Assembly (NCBI GenBank): GCA_961205875.1
Contig: OY540809.1
Coordinates: 17,992,267-18,056,266, forward strand
Length of the DNA stretch: 64,000 bases
Direction of reading: 5' to 3'
DNA from: Sialis fuliginosa
Taxonomy: Eukaryota > Arthropoda > Insecta > Megaloptera > Sialidae
The notes under the pieces are model-generated. The model was not told the origin of the DNA, did not search any database, and saw only the letters and a program-made list of their open reading frames with translations. Below are positions 21,589 to 32,532 of the stretch, piece after piece; position 1 is the stretch's first letter, and each line of letters opens with the position of its first letter. The translations under genes were made by a program, and so were the position numbers.

Positions 21589-21960
21589 CAGGGCCATAAT
21601 TAGAGGCTCAGGGGCCCCGGGGCAAGAGGTGACCGAGGGGCCCCCAGATATGCAAAAAATAAAAATTGAAGACCTTTTTTTTGGATCATAGCTTATAAAT
21701 TTTACATTTGTAACTAATTTTTATTTGAAAGTAATTTTAATGGATAATAAGTGTAAAATTGAAGTTCATAAGTCGGAAAAAATGTAATTAAAATCAAAAT
21801 TAGTAATAAGTAAATCACGTTTTCAAGTTAGCATTAAATACATTTTAAAAAATCTTTAATTTATTTATTTTTTCTTGCTCACTCCAATTTTTACGCTGCT
21901 GCGGGGGCCCCCTAGCCTCAGGGGCCCCGGGGCACTGCCCCGGTGGTAGTTACGGCCCTG
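21589..21960. mobile_element. Non-autonomous hAT element, CAGGGCCATAATTA ends
   Basis: Ends are CAGGGCCATAATTAGAGGC and, in complement, CAGGGCCGTAACTACC. Flanks CATGCACA and CATGCGCA match 7/8. GGGGCCCC-rich subterminal zones occur on both sides. The interior GAAGACCTTTTTTTTGGAT motif recurs in the hAT elements at 42723 and 55452. Confidence 0.85.
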
Positions 21961-21999
21961 CATGCGCACCCAATAATGGTTTACTAAATGACAGTTGAA

Positions 22000-22190
22000 A
22001 ATGACTTTAATAAAGATTTTTTTAGTCTTTTGATGTTAAATCTTTGGTTTTTATAAAATATTAATAGCCATGAACATGCACAGAAAACTATCTAACTATT
22101 GGTGAAAACCGCATTGAAATCGGTTCAGTAATTCCCGAGCCTATAAACCTCATACAAATTCATTTTTATATATGTATAGGGATAATAATT
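22000..22190 (-). repeat. Non-LTR/SINE-like tail
   Basis: Reverse complement of about 8921-9110 (CGCATTGAAATCGGTTCAG). Confidence 0.6.
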
Positions 22191-22239
22191 TTAATTAGCA
22201 GTATCTATCTATCAACTAATCATTTTAATCCTTGCGTAT

Positions 22240-22605
22240 TATAAAACGCAACGTCTGTCTATCTGTCCATTAGTACGATTAGCACTCAAGGACCACTTAT
22301 CCGATTAACATGTTTTTTTTAAATTCATAGAATCTGTTCTTTTGCCAGGTTTTTGTTTATATTTTGTTACGGTTAAACATATTATTATATTAACATAAGA
22401 AATAAGTAGTGACAATATTAGTAAATCAAGTCGGAAAAAAGTTTACCGCCAGCGCGGTCTTTTGCAATATGCTGCCTGAACAGTTAAATTTTGAACAATA
22501 TAATGTAGTAAAGTATTGTGTAGAATATAAAGATCTAAAATAATGCAACTATATTTTTCAAAAATCCTAAATAATAATTCCGTGGTCCACGCGAGCGTAT
22601 ATATC
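22240..22605 (+). repeat. Family C repeat (short form)
   Basis: Begins with CGCAACGTCTGTCTATCTG, has AAATCAAGTCGGAAAAAAGT and AGATCTAAAATAA, and ends AATTCCGTGGTCCACGCGAG. Confidence 0.65.
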
Positions 22606-23727
22606 AAATTATGGGCGCTGAAATAACAATATTTCATTATAAGTTTGTATTTATTTTATTATAACAATCATTAACAGTCATTAAAATAATTTTCGATATT
22701 TTTTAACCTAAACAACAGAAGTTTGTTTTGAAAACAGCAACATAATAATAATAGTCTTTTAAAACAAATTTTAAACTCCGTTTCGACAAAATCGACAAAA
22801 TATTTTTACTTCCATCTTCCGAAGGAAATACTGTCGAAAAATCAAATGCAAAATTAAAATTGTCAAATTAGTTATTCTACGAATGTGTATTATGTTTTTG
22901 ACATTAGGACATTAGAAAACTAATATTTATAATACAAAGATGAGTTTTATTTCTGACAAATCCCATTGAAATTTTAAACAGATATTAAAGAACATGGAAG
23001 TCATGTATAATAGTTCTCCATACCGATATTTTGATAATGTTCCAGTATTGGATACTTTGAGTTGATATAGTGGTGTATTTCTTTGAATTCTCGTTTATAT
23101 TAATACTATTCTTGAATAAGCCATGTAAATATCTTATTTAATAAATTGTTTATATACCTCCACCTTAATTTGAAAATGATTATGTAAATAATTCTAGGTA
23201 AAGGGTATTTAGAAATAATAAAAATGGAATTTTATGAGTCCGAGTCCAAGTACTCGAACCCGAAAAACCCTAAACATAAAGGACGAATTAACGATTTCCA
23301 TAGATTATAATGATGCATAAGCAAGTTCGCCAAAAACATTTTTAATAAAAATAATCTACATATTTCCATAATGTTGTTTTATTTTATTTGGTGGATTGGC
23401 TCGCATAGCGTTGTAAATATAGTTAACGTGCATATTATATTCTCACGATCTTGAGAATCGAAAAAAATAGAGCCGAAGGGGGGTGGCAAATCGTTTTTGC
23501 CCGGGGTGCAGAGTTTACAAATACGTAATGTATTAATTACGACCTGCATAATATAAATATCTAACAAAATTATGTAATCTCTTGTAATGGATATAAAATT
23601 AGAACAATTACATAATAAATATAAGCTGTGAGGTAGGTTTGGACCCTTGAGGTCCACACAATCAACTTCCTAGCATGATATAACTATCAATACTTGAAAA
23701 CTAATTGTTATTTATTATTTTTTCATT
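22606..23727. other. AT-rich DNA with a minor repeat
   Basis: 22930-23050 is the reverse complement of about 47790-47900 (GGAAGTCATGTATAATAGTT, CCATACCGATATT). The remainder shows no exon. The minus-strand open frame at 23379-23657 has no recognisable domain. Confidence 0.4.
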
Positions 23728-24300
23728 ATTGCTTCCTTGCAATATCGAAGATACGAGAAGCTTTGTGATCGTTTTAAAACGAGACAAAAAAATTGTTCTC
23801 CGATTTAGAAATTTTAAATTGATCTTTCCGTTTTAGATCAAGACAAATACTTTTCGTTCTGTGTTTGTCTGTCTGAGTGTCTGTCAAGTGAATCCTTGTC
23901 ATACACATAACTCATGAACCATTGAAGCGATATTAATTAAACTTGGTTGTAAGGTTGAGTCTGACTTGAGGACGGTCTCATTTTAAAATCATAAAAATCG
24001 TGTGTAAGGGGGAGGGATGACACCCCAAAATATTTATTTTTCCAAGATACCTATCTCAAGAACGGCACTTGTTACGTGAAAATGTTATACTTATAGGCCT
24101 ACAACATTTGTTGTAAAATATTCCCTTGCAAATATTTATCTCAATTTGCTTTAAAAAATCGTCATTTGTTTGTTAAAATTGATATTTACTTTGACGTATT
24201 AAATGTCATTTTGACGTTTGCATAAATTTAGTTTTAGATTGAAATTGTCAAAAAATTAAAAATATATGAAAAAATATTCAGCTCCGAGTGATTAATTAAA
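23728..24300 (+). repeat. Family B repeat, 5' and middle parts
   Basis: Starts TTGCTTCCTTGCAATATCGA, then GATACGAGAAGCTTTGTGAT and a CTGTCTG tract, and continues to CATTTTGACGTTTGCATAAA. The 3' third is lost. Confidence 0.75.
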
Positions 24301-24419
24301 AAAAAAATTTATTTGTAATACATTTTTTTTTTCTACCATAATTAAGAACAATTTATGGTAGTCCGAACGACAATTAAAGTGGGAAATAAGATCATGTTAA
24401 TGCGCGTATTTTAACATAA

Positions 24420-24530
24420 TGTACTGAACCGTAAAAACCGATATTTTTATTTCGGTTCTGTTCCGGTTTTCGTTCCGGCAAAAAATAACGGTTTTTCCGG
24501 TTTGCGGTTTTAGGTTCAGTTCTGGTTAGA
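24420..24530. repeat. GGTTCCGGTTTT-type repeat
   Basis: Dense short motifs (TTCGGTTCTGTTCCGGTTTT, CGGTTTTTCCGGTTTGCGG). Such tracts are common in the subterminal parts of hAT elements, but no ends are seen. Confidence 0.4.
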
Positions 24531-24658
24531 AGCCTTGTTTTTTATGACTCCAATTCATTGTTCTATGATAATTGAATTTAATATGGAGTCTAGCTTGTTT
24601 ATAAGTAAAGGATCTAAAAAATCACATATTTTATTTTTATTTTTTCTGAAATTATAGT

Positions 24659-25168
24659 AGGGTCTCTTTTTACGCGGGTTTGAAGTTACGCGGTACGATT
24701 TACATGCAAAATCAGGAATTCCCTGTTTCGGCGAATGGAGTATCGAATTAAAGCTGACAATTCAAGGAATTTAAATATGTAAACGTTTTGTTATTATTAA
24801 AATCTTCGTTTAACAAGATTTCAGACCAGTTCATAAACGGTGTCGAGTTGTATTTTCAGATAGTGACGATAATTTTGATGAAAAAAAAATTGTCACTTTT
24901 TAATAACATTCAATTAAAAAAAATTGAAAAACAAACTTAGTTTATTTTAATTTCTTTCAGATTTTCGTATTTATTTTTAGACATTCTTATTTTCGTGAAT
25001 TTTCAGAAAAAAAAATTTGGCGATTTTTGGCCTAATTGAATTGATTTTATATGATTGAATTATGAAACGTATCTGTAATTTTATAATGTAAGCAACATCT
25101 TTTTTTAAGCGATTTGTTTATATGCAATTTGCAGTGGAACGTATTTACCGCGTATAAAGAGACCCTTC
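24659..25168 (+). mobile_element. pogo/Tigger-like deletion derivative with coding remnant
   Basis: Ends are AGGGTCTCTTTTTACGCGG and, in complement, AGGGTCTCTTTATACGCGG. The interior at 24823-24890 (+) reads CRVVFSDSDDNFDEK in frame and matches a second copy at 15601-15785. It looks like a transposon reduced to its tips and the acidic C-terminus of its transposase. A short TTTACGCGG relic also occurs near 54590. Confidence 0.6.
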
Positions 25169-25429
25169 TGCACAATGTATGAAAACAACTTAATTTTATA
25201 TATCAATTCCAGAAAGACGGTTTTTATTACTAATCATAATTTCTAGGATGCATGTCTTAATTAAATATTTAGTTAAATTTAATCTGTTTTCTATGAGTTT
25301 GAACGCATAAACACAAATACAGACATCTTGGTGAAAGTAGTAAAAAATAGATTCAAGAATACAGCAATAGATATTTTCGTTTTCGTTGATAATTTCGGTA
25401 TGGAGTACTCGATTAAAGAAGTACTATTA

Positions 25430-25900
25430 CATGGCCCTTTTAGGGTTCCAAAGAAACCCTATTAAATTCACTTTGTCGTTCGTCTGTCTGTCCTTTTCAG
25501 TCATAGGTAGCAAAATATCTCGTAATAATATAAGCTAGAAACTTGAAATTTTTACTGAAGATGTAAAATGATGCCCTCTAGTAAAAGATGTACAAAGTTG
25601 AAAAAATAATTTTTTACGCTGGGGGGGGGGGGAGGGAATTTGACCCTCATTCTTATTTTTTTCTAAATCAAAAATGGCGCCTGCAGGGGCTTTAAAGCAA
25701 ATAAAAAAATTGTATACCAAGGCGTGTATCAATCAGTAGAATTTGACCCTATTTTTATTTTTTTCTAACACTGCTAAAAGCAGTATTTTATTTGTCCCCT
25801 CTCCTCTAGTTCGGTAACTATTGGCTCAAAAATTGGTAACGAGGCTTTAGTAGGACACCAACGACAAATACTAAAGTCAACGATATCAATTCAAATTTTG
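25430..25900 (+). repeat. Family F dispersed repeat
   Basis: Reverse orientation of 6440-6870: TAGGGTTCCAAAGAAACCC, GTCTGTCTGTCC, GCCCTCTAGTAAAAG, a G-run, and AGGACACCAACGACAAATAC. Confidence 0.65.
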
Positions 25901-26216
25901 GAGAAATTGGGAGGGGCGTCATAGATTTTTTAATTTTTATATCTAAACAAGTGGGGTGTCAAAATGTAGGTCTCAATTTGTAGAATAAGGCACTATTTGT
26001 TTCTAACTCATAAATACATCTGTAAGTGGCTCCAAACAGTCCACGAAGTACGTACTTTGGAACCCTTATGGCATACACCCGCGTGTATGTCTTGACCGAA
26101 TTTTTTTTAAGTTTGTGTTACGACATATTCATAGTAAGAGATGACTTTAGGTTTTCCCGACCGGCGTTTCTAGTTGAAATATTTAAAATTTCCAGGTTGT
26201 TTTGCCGGGGTCGATG

Positions 26217-26264
26217 TAACGTTCCCCTAAACGTTTCGCCGCTATTTACTGGCGGCATTTTCAG
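26217..26264 (-). ncRNA. Hammerhead-ribozyme-like fold (possible Penelope-type relic)
   Basis: On the minus strand: CTGAAAA, one extra T, then GCCGC and GCGGC (five paired bases around a 9-base loop), then GAAA. ACGTT and AACGT follow (five paired bases around TAGGGG), with T as the base after the closing GT. This is the order and spacing of a hammerhead core: CUGANGA, stem II, GAAA, stem III, NUH. Departures are A for the usual G in CUGANGA, the extra T, and no clean stem I. Hammerhead motifs are known in Penelope-like elements. Activity is not claimed. Confidence 0.35.
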
Positions 26265-26299
26265 TAGTGTCGAATAGTCGTGACTTCGTGACTATCAGT

Positions 26300-26700
26300 A
26301 GTAATTTTTGACACATGATAACAATTTAATATTTTGAAATATATTGATTGAAAATTGAAATATAAAGAAACATTCCACTTCTAATAAAGGTAAAATATCT
26401 AAATGATTGATTGTTGCTATAACCTATATATTTATTTTGATTTTCATACAAATTCTAAGACGGAACCTGGTGTTTCCTGGGAGTTTGAAAATATAATTTT
26501 ACACGATTTTCTCAGTAACTACTGAACTAATTTTATTCCGGTTTTCACTAATGGATAGGTTAGGTTTAGGTGTATAATTTGTGGATTTTTGTGTAAATTT
26601 CATAAAGTCGAAAAAAAATTGCAGTGAATCGTGTGTTATGGGCATGTTGGGAGGGTATGTTTGGTGGTCATGTTGGGTGGGTACGTCCAATGCGCTAGTT
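26300..26700 (+). repeat. Non-LTR/SINE-like tail
   Basis: Parallel to 9240-9660: TATTGATTGAAAATTGAAAT, TTTATTCCGGTTTTCACTAA, ATGTTGGGTGGG. The open frame on the other strand is inside this repeat and not a gene. Confidence 0.6.
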
Positions 26701-27536
26701 ATATTATAATAATAAGTTCCGTGGAATTCATGGCATGTATTAAAAATAAACAATTTTTAATACATGTATGTTTAATTAAAATCTAAGAAGGTGATGCCCA
26801 ACCTTGAGCCTATATTACGTGGAACTAACCATGTATATTTTGAAATTAAACTAGAATTACCATGTCAGTATTTCGCAATAAGGACCTTTAAGGCATTATC
26901 ACATTTAAGATGTTTGTAAAATTGTGTATAATATATCGTGAGTGTTTTAGTAATATTACAATTTGATCGGGGTTCATCGGCCCATTAGTCTGTCTAGAAG
27001 ACTACACGCATCCTTTGCCTCAACTGTTAGTATTTGGTATACCCTTAAAACTATCACTATCAAATCATTTTGATGCAAAAAATTGTAATCAATATCTTGA
27101 AAATAAATTCCAAAATCTTTGTGCAATATCATTTCATTTATTTTTAAAATGCTAATTTACTTATTTAAACGAAATATTGAGGTCCATACAATCAACTTCC
27201 CAACATGGTATGACTATTAATACTTGAAAATTGATTATTTATTGTTAATTGAATTTGTCAGAAATAAACTAATCTTACAATTTGAATTTAATTGCGTTTG
27301 TTTCCAAGGTAAGACGAATTCGTAAACGTATTTAATAGTTTTTAAAATAGAAATTTTGACGGTGGTTTTCACCTTTTCAGTGGCTGTTTAGACACGTATA
27401 AAAAATACTGAAGTACATGTTTCATTATTTGTATTGTATTATAGAATATTAATTTATGCTTAGTTTCAAGTAAATTCGACCAAAAAAATATTTTTTACAC
27501 CCTAACGAAGTCAATAGCATTTTTTATTTGCGATAT
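26701..27536. other. AT-rich, nothing recognised
   Basis: A phrase shared with about 23650-23700 (TCCACACAATCAACTTCC) recurs near 27183. No gene seen. Confidence 0.45.
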
Positions 27537-27690
27537 TTCGACAGGTAAACAGACACGGAACGAAAAGTGTTTGTCTTGATCTAAAACGGAAAGATCAAGA
27601 TAAAATATTGAAATCGGGGAACAATTTTTTGTCTCATTTTAAAACGATCACAAAGTTTCTCTTATCTTCGATATGGTGAGGAAGCAAAAT
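27537..27690 (-). repeat. Family B repeat, 5' tip
   Basis: The reverse complement gives TTGCTTCCTCACCATATCG, then the TTTCCGTTTTAGATCAAGAC block. Confidence 0.7.
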
Positions 27691-28045
27691 ATTTATTTAA
27701 TTAATTTTTTTATTATGAGTTTGGCGTTGAATCCCGTACAGCCACAAAATAAAAATTTATACTTTTCATAATTTACAAATAATTATTACTTTAACCCAAC
27801 GCAATGTATTGTACATATATACATACATAATTAATTCAAATGATAAAAAACACCACTAAGCTGTTGAAAAAAGAGTAATCCAGCCGACAAGAAATGCATC
27901 TCATCATTATTATATACATATAATTGAATTAATGGTATATAAAATCCCTATTAGATACCCCTCCCACTCGAAGGCCCCCAGCAGTTACCAACCTTGCCTA
28001 GGTAAAATCCGGCCTCGGGTGTATGCATGTACATTGTACACAGAG

Positions 28046-28467
28046 CCAGCCCTAGCAAGTCTGGCGCCCTGGGCGAGATTTATTTTTCCGCCCTCTCTCC
28101 TACTAAAAAAAATGTTCAAAAATCACCAAAAATATCAATTAAAATTGATAAAGTAACAAATAAATTGAATAGTTAATATCTCAGGTTGGCGCGATCGTAC
28201 AGACTCCAACTCTTTTTTAAAATATAGCTTAAATCATTAACTTTAAGACTATTAAATGCCCTAAGACTGTCGAGACCTCCTTCCCTTATTATTTAGAAAT
28301 TAAAATTGATAAATAAACAAATAAGTTGAATACTCAGCTTGACGCGATCCTACAGACTCCAAAAAAGTTTACTTTTTTACTATACTGATTTGAACAAAAA
28401 AAGTCACTTATGCCCCATTGTGCACCTGGTGCCACGGGCTTTCGCCCCCCCCCCTAAAGCCGGCGCT
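28046..28467. mobile_element. hAT-like element containing family H sequence
   Basis: The left end CAGAGCCAGCCCTAGCAAG and the right end CTAAAGCCGGCGCTG are partial inverted repeats with C-runs inside the right end. The flanks share TGTACA only (6/8), so the duplication is weak. Family H blocks lie inside. Confidence 0.5.
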
Positions 28468-28794
28468 GCATGTACAATATGTATATATGGAACAACAAAT
28501 ATATTTTTCACATGATCAAGGTGTAATTTACATAAACACATTTTTAGTTCACTGTATATTAAACAGAACATTTACTGGTGTTTATATTTTCAATATAAAC
28601 AAGAATAACTTCTATTTTCGATTTACGTGATATGCTAGTCTTAACAAACAGTGCAATTAGTGCTTATATTACCGTCGGCATTAATTATGTTTATATATAC
28701 ACGTATAATGCCCAATATTTATTACTATTATTATTTATTGAAGTGAAATTTCTTTAGCGAGACTAGTGAATCGGAACGACCTCGACAGATTTTA

Positions 28795-29455
28795 ATATTC
28801 GATACGTTTTAAAGATGAAACGCTAAGGAGAGTGTAAAAGTGAGTAGAAAGATGAATGAATAGCGCATGCGTACAAGTCACTTTACGTCGGTTATGCGTG
28901 AGAGAGATGAGTAAATGTATAAGAGAAAACGGAATGAATAACGCATGCATACAAGTCACTTTACGTCGGTTATGCGTGAGTAAGAGATGAGTAAATGTAT
29001 AAGAAAGATGGATGAATAGCGCATGCGTACAAGTCACTTTACGTCGGTTATGCGTGGAAGAGAGGTGAGTAAATGTATAAGAGAAAACTAAATGAATAAC
29101 GTATGCATACAAGTCACTTTACGTCGGTTATGCGTGGAAGAGAGGTGAGTAAATGTATAAGAGAAAGATGGATGAATAACGTATGCGTACAAGTCACTTT
29201 ACGTCGGTTATGCGTGGAAGAGAGGTGAGTAAATGTATAAGAGAAAACTAAATGAATAACGTATGCATACAAGTTACTTTACGTCGGTTATGCGTGGAAG
29301 AGAGGTGAGTAAATGTATAAGAGAAAACTAAATGAATAACGTATGCATACAAGTCACTTTACGTCGGTTATGCGTGGAAGAGAGGTGAGTAAATGTATAA
29401 GAGAAAGATGGATGAATAACGTATGCATACAAGTCACTTTACATCGGTTATTTGA
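28795..29455. repeat. Minisatellite, about 80-bp unit, eight copies
   Basis: The block CAAGTCACTTTACGTCGGTT recurs at starts spaced 78, 78, 80, 80, 80, 80 and 80 bp. Two unit variants, GAGAAAACTAAATGAATAAC and GAGAAAGATGGATGAATA, partly alternate. Units end TGCGTGGAAGAGAGGTGAG. The long minus-strand frame with repeated THNRRKVTC is a reading of the first units, whose 78-bp length is a multiple of three, and is not a gene. Confidence 0.9.
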
Positions 29456-30077
29456 TCACTTTTAATTTTATTTATTATGCTTTTATCCAGGCTCAATCTT
29501 TAGTTACGGTATTATTTTCTATGGAGAAAATCGAAACATATAGGGGGACTGTTAAACCCCATACATACTGTAAATCTTGAGGAACTAAAAATGTTTAAAA
29601 AATAAATGAGTAAGAAAATGGTATGCATAAATAATAGTCAGGAATTATAATTTTTTAAGTTATTATGCAAAAATTTTGAAAAAATAAGTAAAGTACATAA
29701 TTTTTATTAAAAATATATATACACACACCTAGAGAGAGAGGAGCGGGAGACAGAGAAGAGAACTGTCTGAAGGATTAGCTAATGTGGCATGTCGCCAACA
29801 AAACACTCGTTACGTTTTTTTTATACAAACCTTTTGGTCAACATGCAAACTGAAAGATAAATATATATTTAATTACTTAAAAAGGAGCTTCATACCTTCA
29901 AATAATAACTATATAATAATAATCTATATCTTAAAAATGATATATTGTTTCTTAATCTTAACCTTGAAAAAAAGCTCACTCGTTTATATGTAAATATGTA
30001 CCTACTTCAATACACATTTAAAAATATCATTGTATCATGAGAGATATTATTAGTTTACCCATTATTATAATTAGGTA
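29456..30077. other. AT-rich spacer
   Basis: Contains a purine-rich GAGAGAGAGGAG tract near 29733. No gene seen. Confidence 0.5.
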
Positions 30078-30689
30078 AGGTATTGGCACTAGTTTTGGAT
30101 AATATCCCAGTGATGAACACTTGTTTAATTTAATGTACTAAATTAGAAAGATTTGATTACTCTGCCAATAATGAATCATAATCTGTAGACACTTAACTGT
30201 AAAATAGATTAATTTGATGACAATCAGCCAATAGGTGTCAAAATGATGGACATTTGAACTAATTATTAGTGTAATCTATTTATTAAATATTATATTGTTT
30301 AAAAATGTACGATTCTTTATTTTATAACATTTGTAATCATTAGCAAGTGTCTATCACTGTGTGACCATTACTGGTTTCTCAAATTCTCTTTATCCATTAC
30401 TTACATAAACAAAATAAAATGCTATAATTAAAAAAAAAACTATATTTGCACCAAATTTATTTTCTCAAATTTATTCCTCATTATCTTTATTATACAATAA
30501 TCCTCAAACACAAATCACAAAATAAATCAAATTCAACAATTGAATCAAATAACAACAATCAACAAAAATACGCGTTTTTTATTTGTATTTATTTGCAGGA
30601 CATTTTTTTGCATAGATACTAAAAAATGCATAATTTATATATGTGTATAGGAAATGTGATTTATTTCAGTGTTGTATTTACCGCATTTA

Positions 30690-31166
30690 TATTCGCTATG
30701 GTCAGTGACCACTCTGCCACCTATCGGATAAAAATTAAACTTTTCTGAAGTTATCAAACAGCGATTCAAAATTTTTAAATATGGTGTAAAAATTATGTAA
30801 ATAAGTAATTAAAATTATTAAAATGCAACCAAGAATAAAAGAAAAACTAAAACATTGTGCTGTACCAAATTGTGAGAATAATTCATTCAATAAAACATTA
30901 AGTTTTCATCTGTTACCAAAAAATTCAGCTGTAAAAAATATGGGTGAAAAATTTTAACTTAACCTCCATTAATTATAAAAATATTTATGTTTGCTGTGCA
31001 CACTTTACTAGTGACTATTTTAATAGTACATTAGCATTAAATGGTAAATAATATAAAAAATAAAAAATATGCTTTCTAAAGAATTCAAATTGGTGTTTGA
31101 GAACTTCAGAAGGGTTCAATTTTTATCCGATAGGTGGCAGAGTGGTCACTGACATAGCGAATACGG
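30690..31166 (+). mobile_element. Long inverted-repeat element with THAP remnant (P-element-like)
   Basis: About 70 bp at the two ends are inverted repeats, with the core CAGTGACCACTCTGCCACCT and ATCGGATAAAAATT at the left and its complement at 31110-31155. The interior holds a broken THAP domain. THAP domains are the DNA-binding part of P-element transposases. The rest of the transposase is missing, so it would depend on an outside enzyme. The outermost boundary and target duplication are not clear, because the mirrored sequence continues as TATTCGCTATG. Confidence 0.65.
30823..31043 (+). pseudogene. Broken THAP zinc-finger exon
   Basis: From ATG the frame reads KHCAVPNCENNSFNKTLSFH and LLPKN, then hits a stop at about 30955. 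One frame over it continues KNIYVCCAHFTSDYF. Together these give C-x4-C, about 40 residues, then C-x2-H and the following Phe, which is the THAP signature. A one-base shift in an A-run separates the halves. The usual Trp before the last Cys is absent. The second part runs into AAATG|GTAAAT, a possible splice donor. It is a decayed first exon of a P-like transposase. Confidence 0.7.
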
Positions 31167-31588
31167 TTTATATTTCTGATTGTACCCAAGATATGTAAAG
31201 TACAAGATAGACTTAGTAGTTCAGTGCGAGAGAGGAAAATACGTCATCTGGGGTGCCCAAATGTGACCAATCATAACAAATATAGCCTTGTAACTCGGCG
31301 CGAGAAGGGGAAAACACGTCATCTGGGGTGCCCAGCCTGATTGGTCAAAAACTACTGACAATGAGGCAATCTGTGCATTTACTAACCTTGGATTATACCT
31401 ACTTGAGTTGGATTTGAATAGTTTTTTTTATATCCCAAAAATGTCTTAAAAGTGTTATTTTGAATTTTGTATCTAATAATTTTGTGTGTGTTTTTTCTTA
31501 AATCAAACGCGACTTACGACCGATATTTAGGAACCTATTACTGATGTAAATCGAGGAGTACCTTGCTCTTAAAGCGATACCAGTACCT

Positions 31589-32154
31589 TACTTATTTAAA
31601 ATCATCCAAGAAAAATGAGTGAACTTTTCCTGGACAACAATACGGAATTTTCCACAAATGATTTACAATATTTCAGTGCAACGTTGACACACACAGTGTA
31701 TGTGTGTTCCACGACGGTTCTCGCATTAATCCTGGCCTCATTATTTATAACCAAGCGGTGTGATTCAGTTTGGCCGCGACCCAGCGCGCCGATCTCTCTA
31801 CTAGACACACCAACATTCAAATGTGTAGAGTTATACCTGCCAGCCAACTTCTTTCACGACGCCTGAAAATCATCACACCCTCCTCTCCCACACCTCCCAC
31901 CCAACTGTTGGCCGTGTTTCGTCTTGTGTTCTGTGACGTAGTCATCGATAATATCAAAATTGTTTTTGTTTATATTTAATGCTAGTTGGCACTCGATCAG
32001 TTAAGTACTATAGTACACTTTAACTTATACTAGATTACTGCACTTGTAAATATTATTTACTTAAATATTTAATTAAACGTTGTAAATAGTCCAGAGAACG
32101 AAGCAATTTCATGGGAAATATTCCGGAACAGAAATTTTATGGTCGATTCTTATA
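31589..32154 (-). other. Non-repetitive island with a candidate 5' exon
   Basis: This is the least AT-rich, non-repeated stretch of the window (CTCCTCTCCCACACCTCCC, GGCCGCGACCCAGCGCG). On the minus strand an ATG at 31945 opens a frame to a good donor, TGGCAG|GTATAA, with last exon base 31837. It is 36 codons plus one base, rich in Arg. That phase fits the two-base entry of the Ig exon at 8015. There is no signal peptide. A plus-strand frame at 31615-31866 with one hydrophobic stretch is an alternative. Neither is proven. Confidence 0.25.
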
Positions 32155-32265
32155 AGGTACTGGCACCAGTCTTGGATATGACCCCAGTAATGGCTAATTT
32201 TTAATTAAATGTACTGAATTAGAAATATTTATTGATATTTGATTGCTACCATTTCTGAATATTAA

Positions 32266-32281
32266 CCCTTTCAGGACCATA
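32266..32281 (+). repeat. piggyBac left terminal inverted repeat
   Basis: CCCTTTCAGGACCATA, directly after TTAA. Mirrors 34749-34764. Confidence 0.9.
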
Positions 32282-32397
32282 AGGTTATTAGACCTTATGC
32301 AAGTATTTTAGCTAATTATATTGACTCATTAGGTCTATAAAAAATATATTTTCAAATCAAAACACATTAAAATATTATAGATTTTTTGGAATTTTTT

Positions 32398-32421
32398 GGG
32401 ACAGCGATGTCCCTATGGTCG
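32398..32421 (+). repeat. piggyBac subterminal palindrome, left copy
   Basis: GGGACAGCGATGTCCC followed by TATGGTCG. The same design occurs at 34386-34409 (inverted) and 34734-34757. A likely transposase-binding or structural site, by analogy with subterminal repeats of other piggyBac elements. Confidence 0.75.
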
Positions 32422-32532
32422 ATAAGAGATACGTTTCACTCAAAAAATCTCAATTTTAGTTTTATTAAGTTTGCTTATTGGGAATGGGGTAATATGTTAA
32501 TAAATACGCTTGTATAATAGAAATACTATTTA

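Larger units (their letters stand above)
30078..31588 (+). mobile_element. Family A element enlarged by a THAP-bearing insert
   Basis: The left end AGGTATTGGCACTAGTTTTG and the right end GATACCAGTACCT are flanked by TA. The left 400 bp match other copies. The middle, about 30460-31540, is foreign and includes the element at 30690-31166. A direct repeat of about 44 bp (ACGTCATCTGGGGTGCCCA at 31241 and 31316) lies in the remainder. Confidence 0.7.

Noticed and set aside
28792..29112. Protein with THNRRKVTC repeats on the minus strand
   Set aside because: It is a reading of the first 78-bp minisatellite units; later 80-bp units break the frame.
28795..29455. CRISPR array
   Set aside because: Units are fully repeated with no unique spacers, and the genome is eukaryotic.
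31615..31866. 83-aa plus-strand frame with one membrane-like stretch
   Set aside because: Possible, but overlapping frames exist on both strands and no family is recognisable; kept only as an alternative in the island entry.
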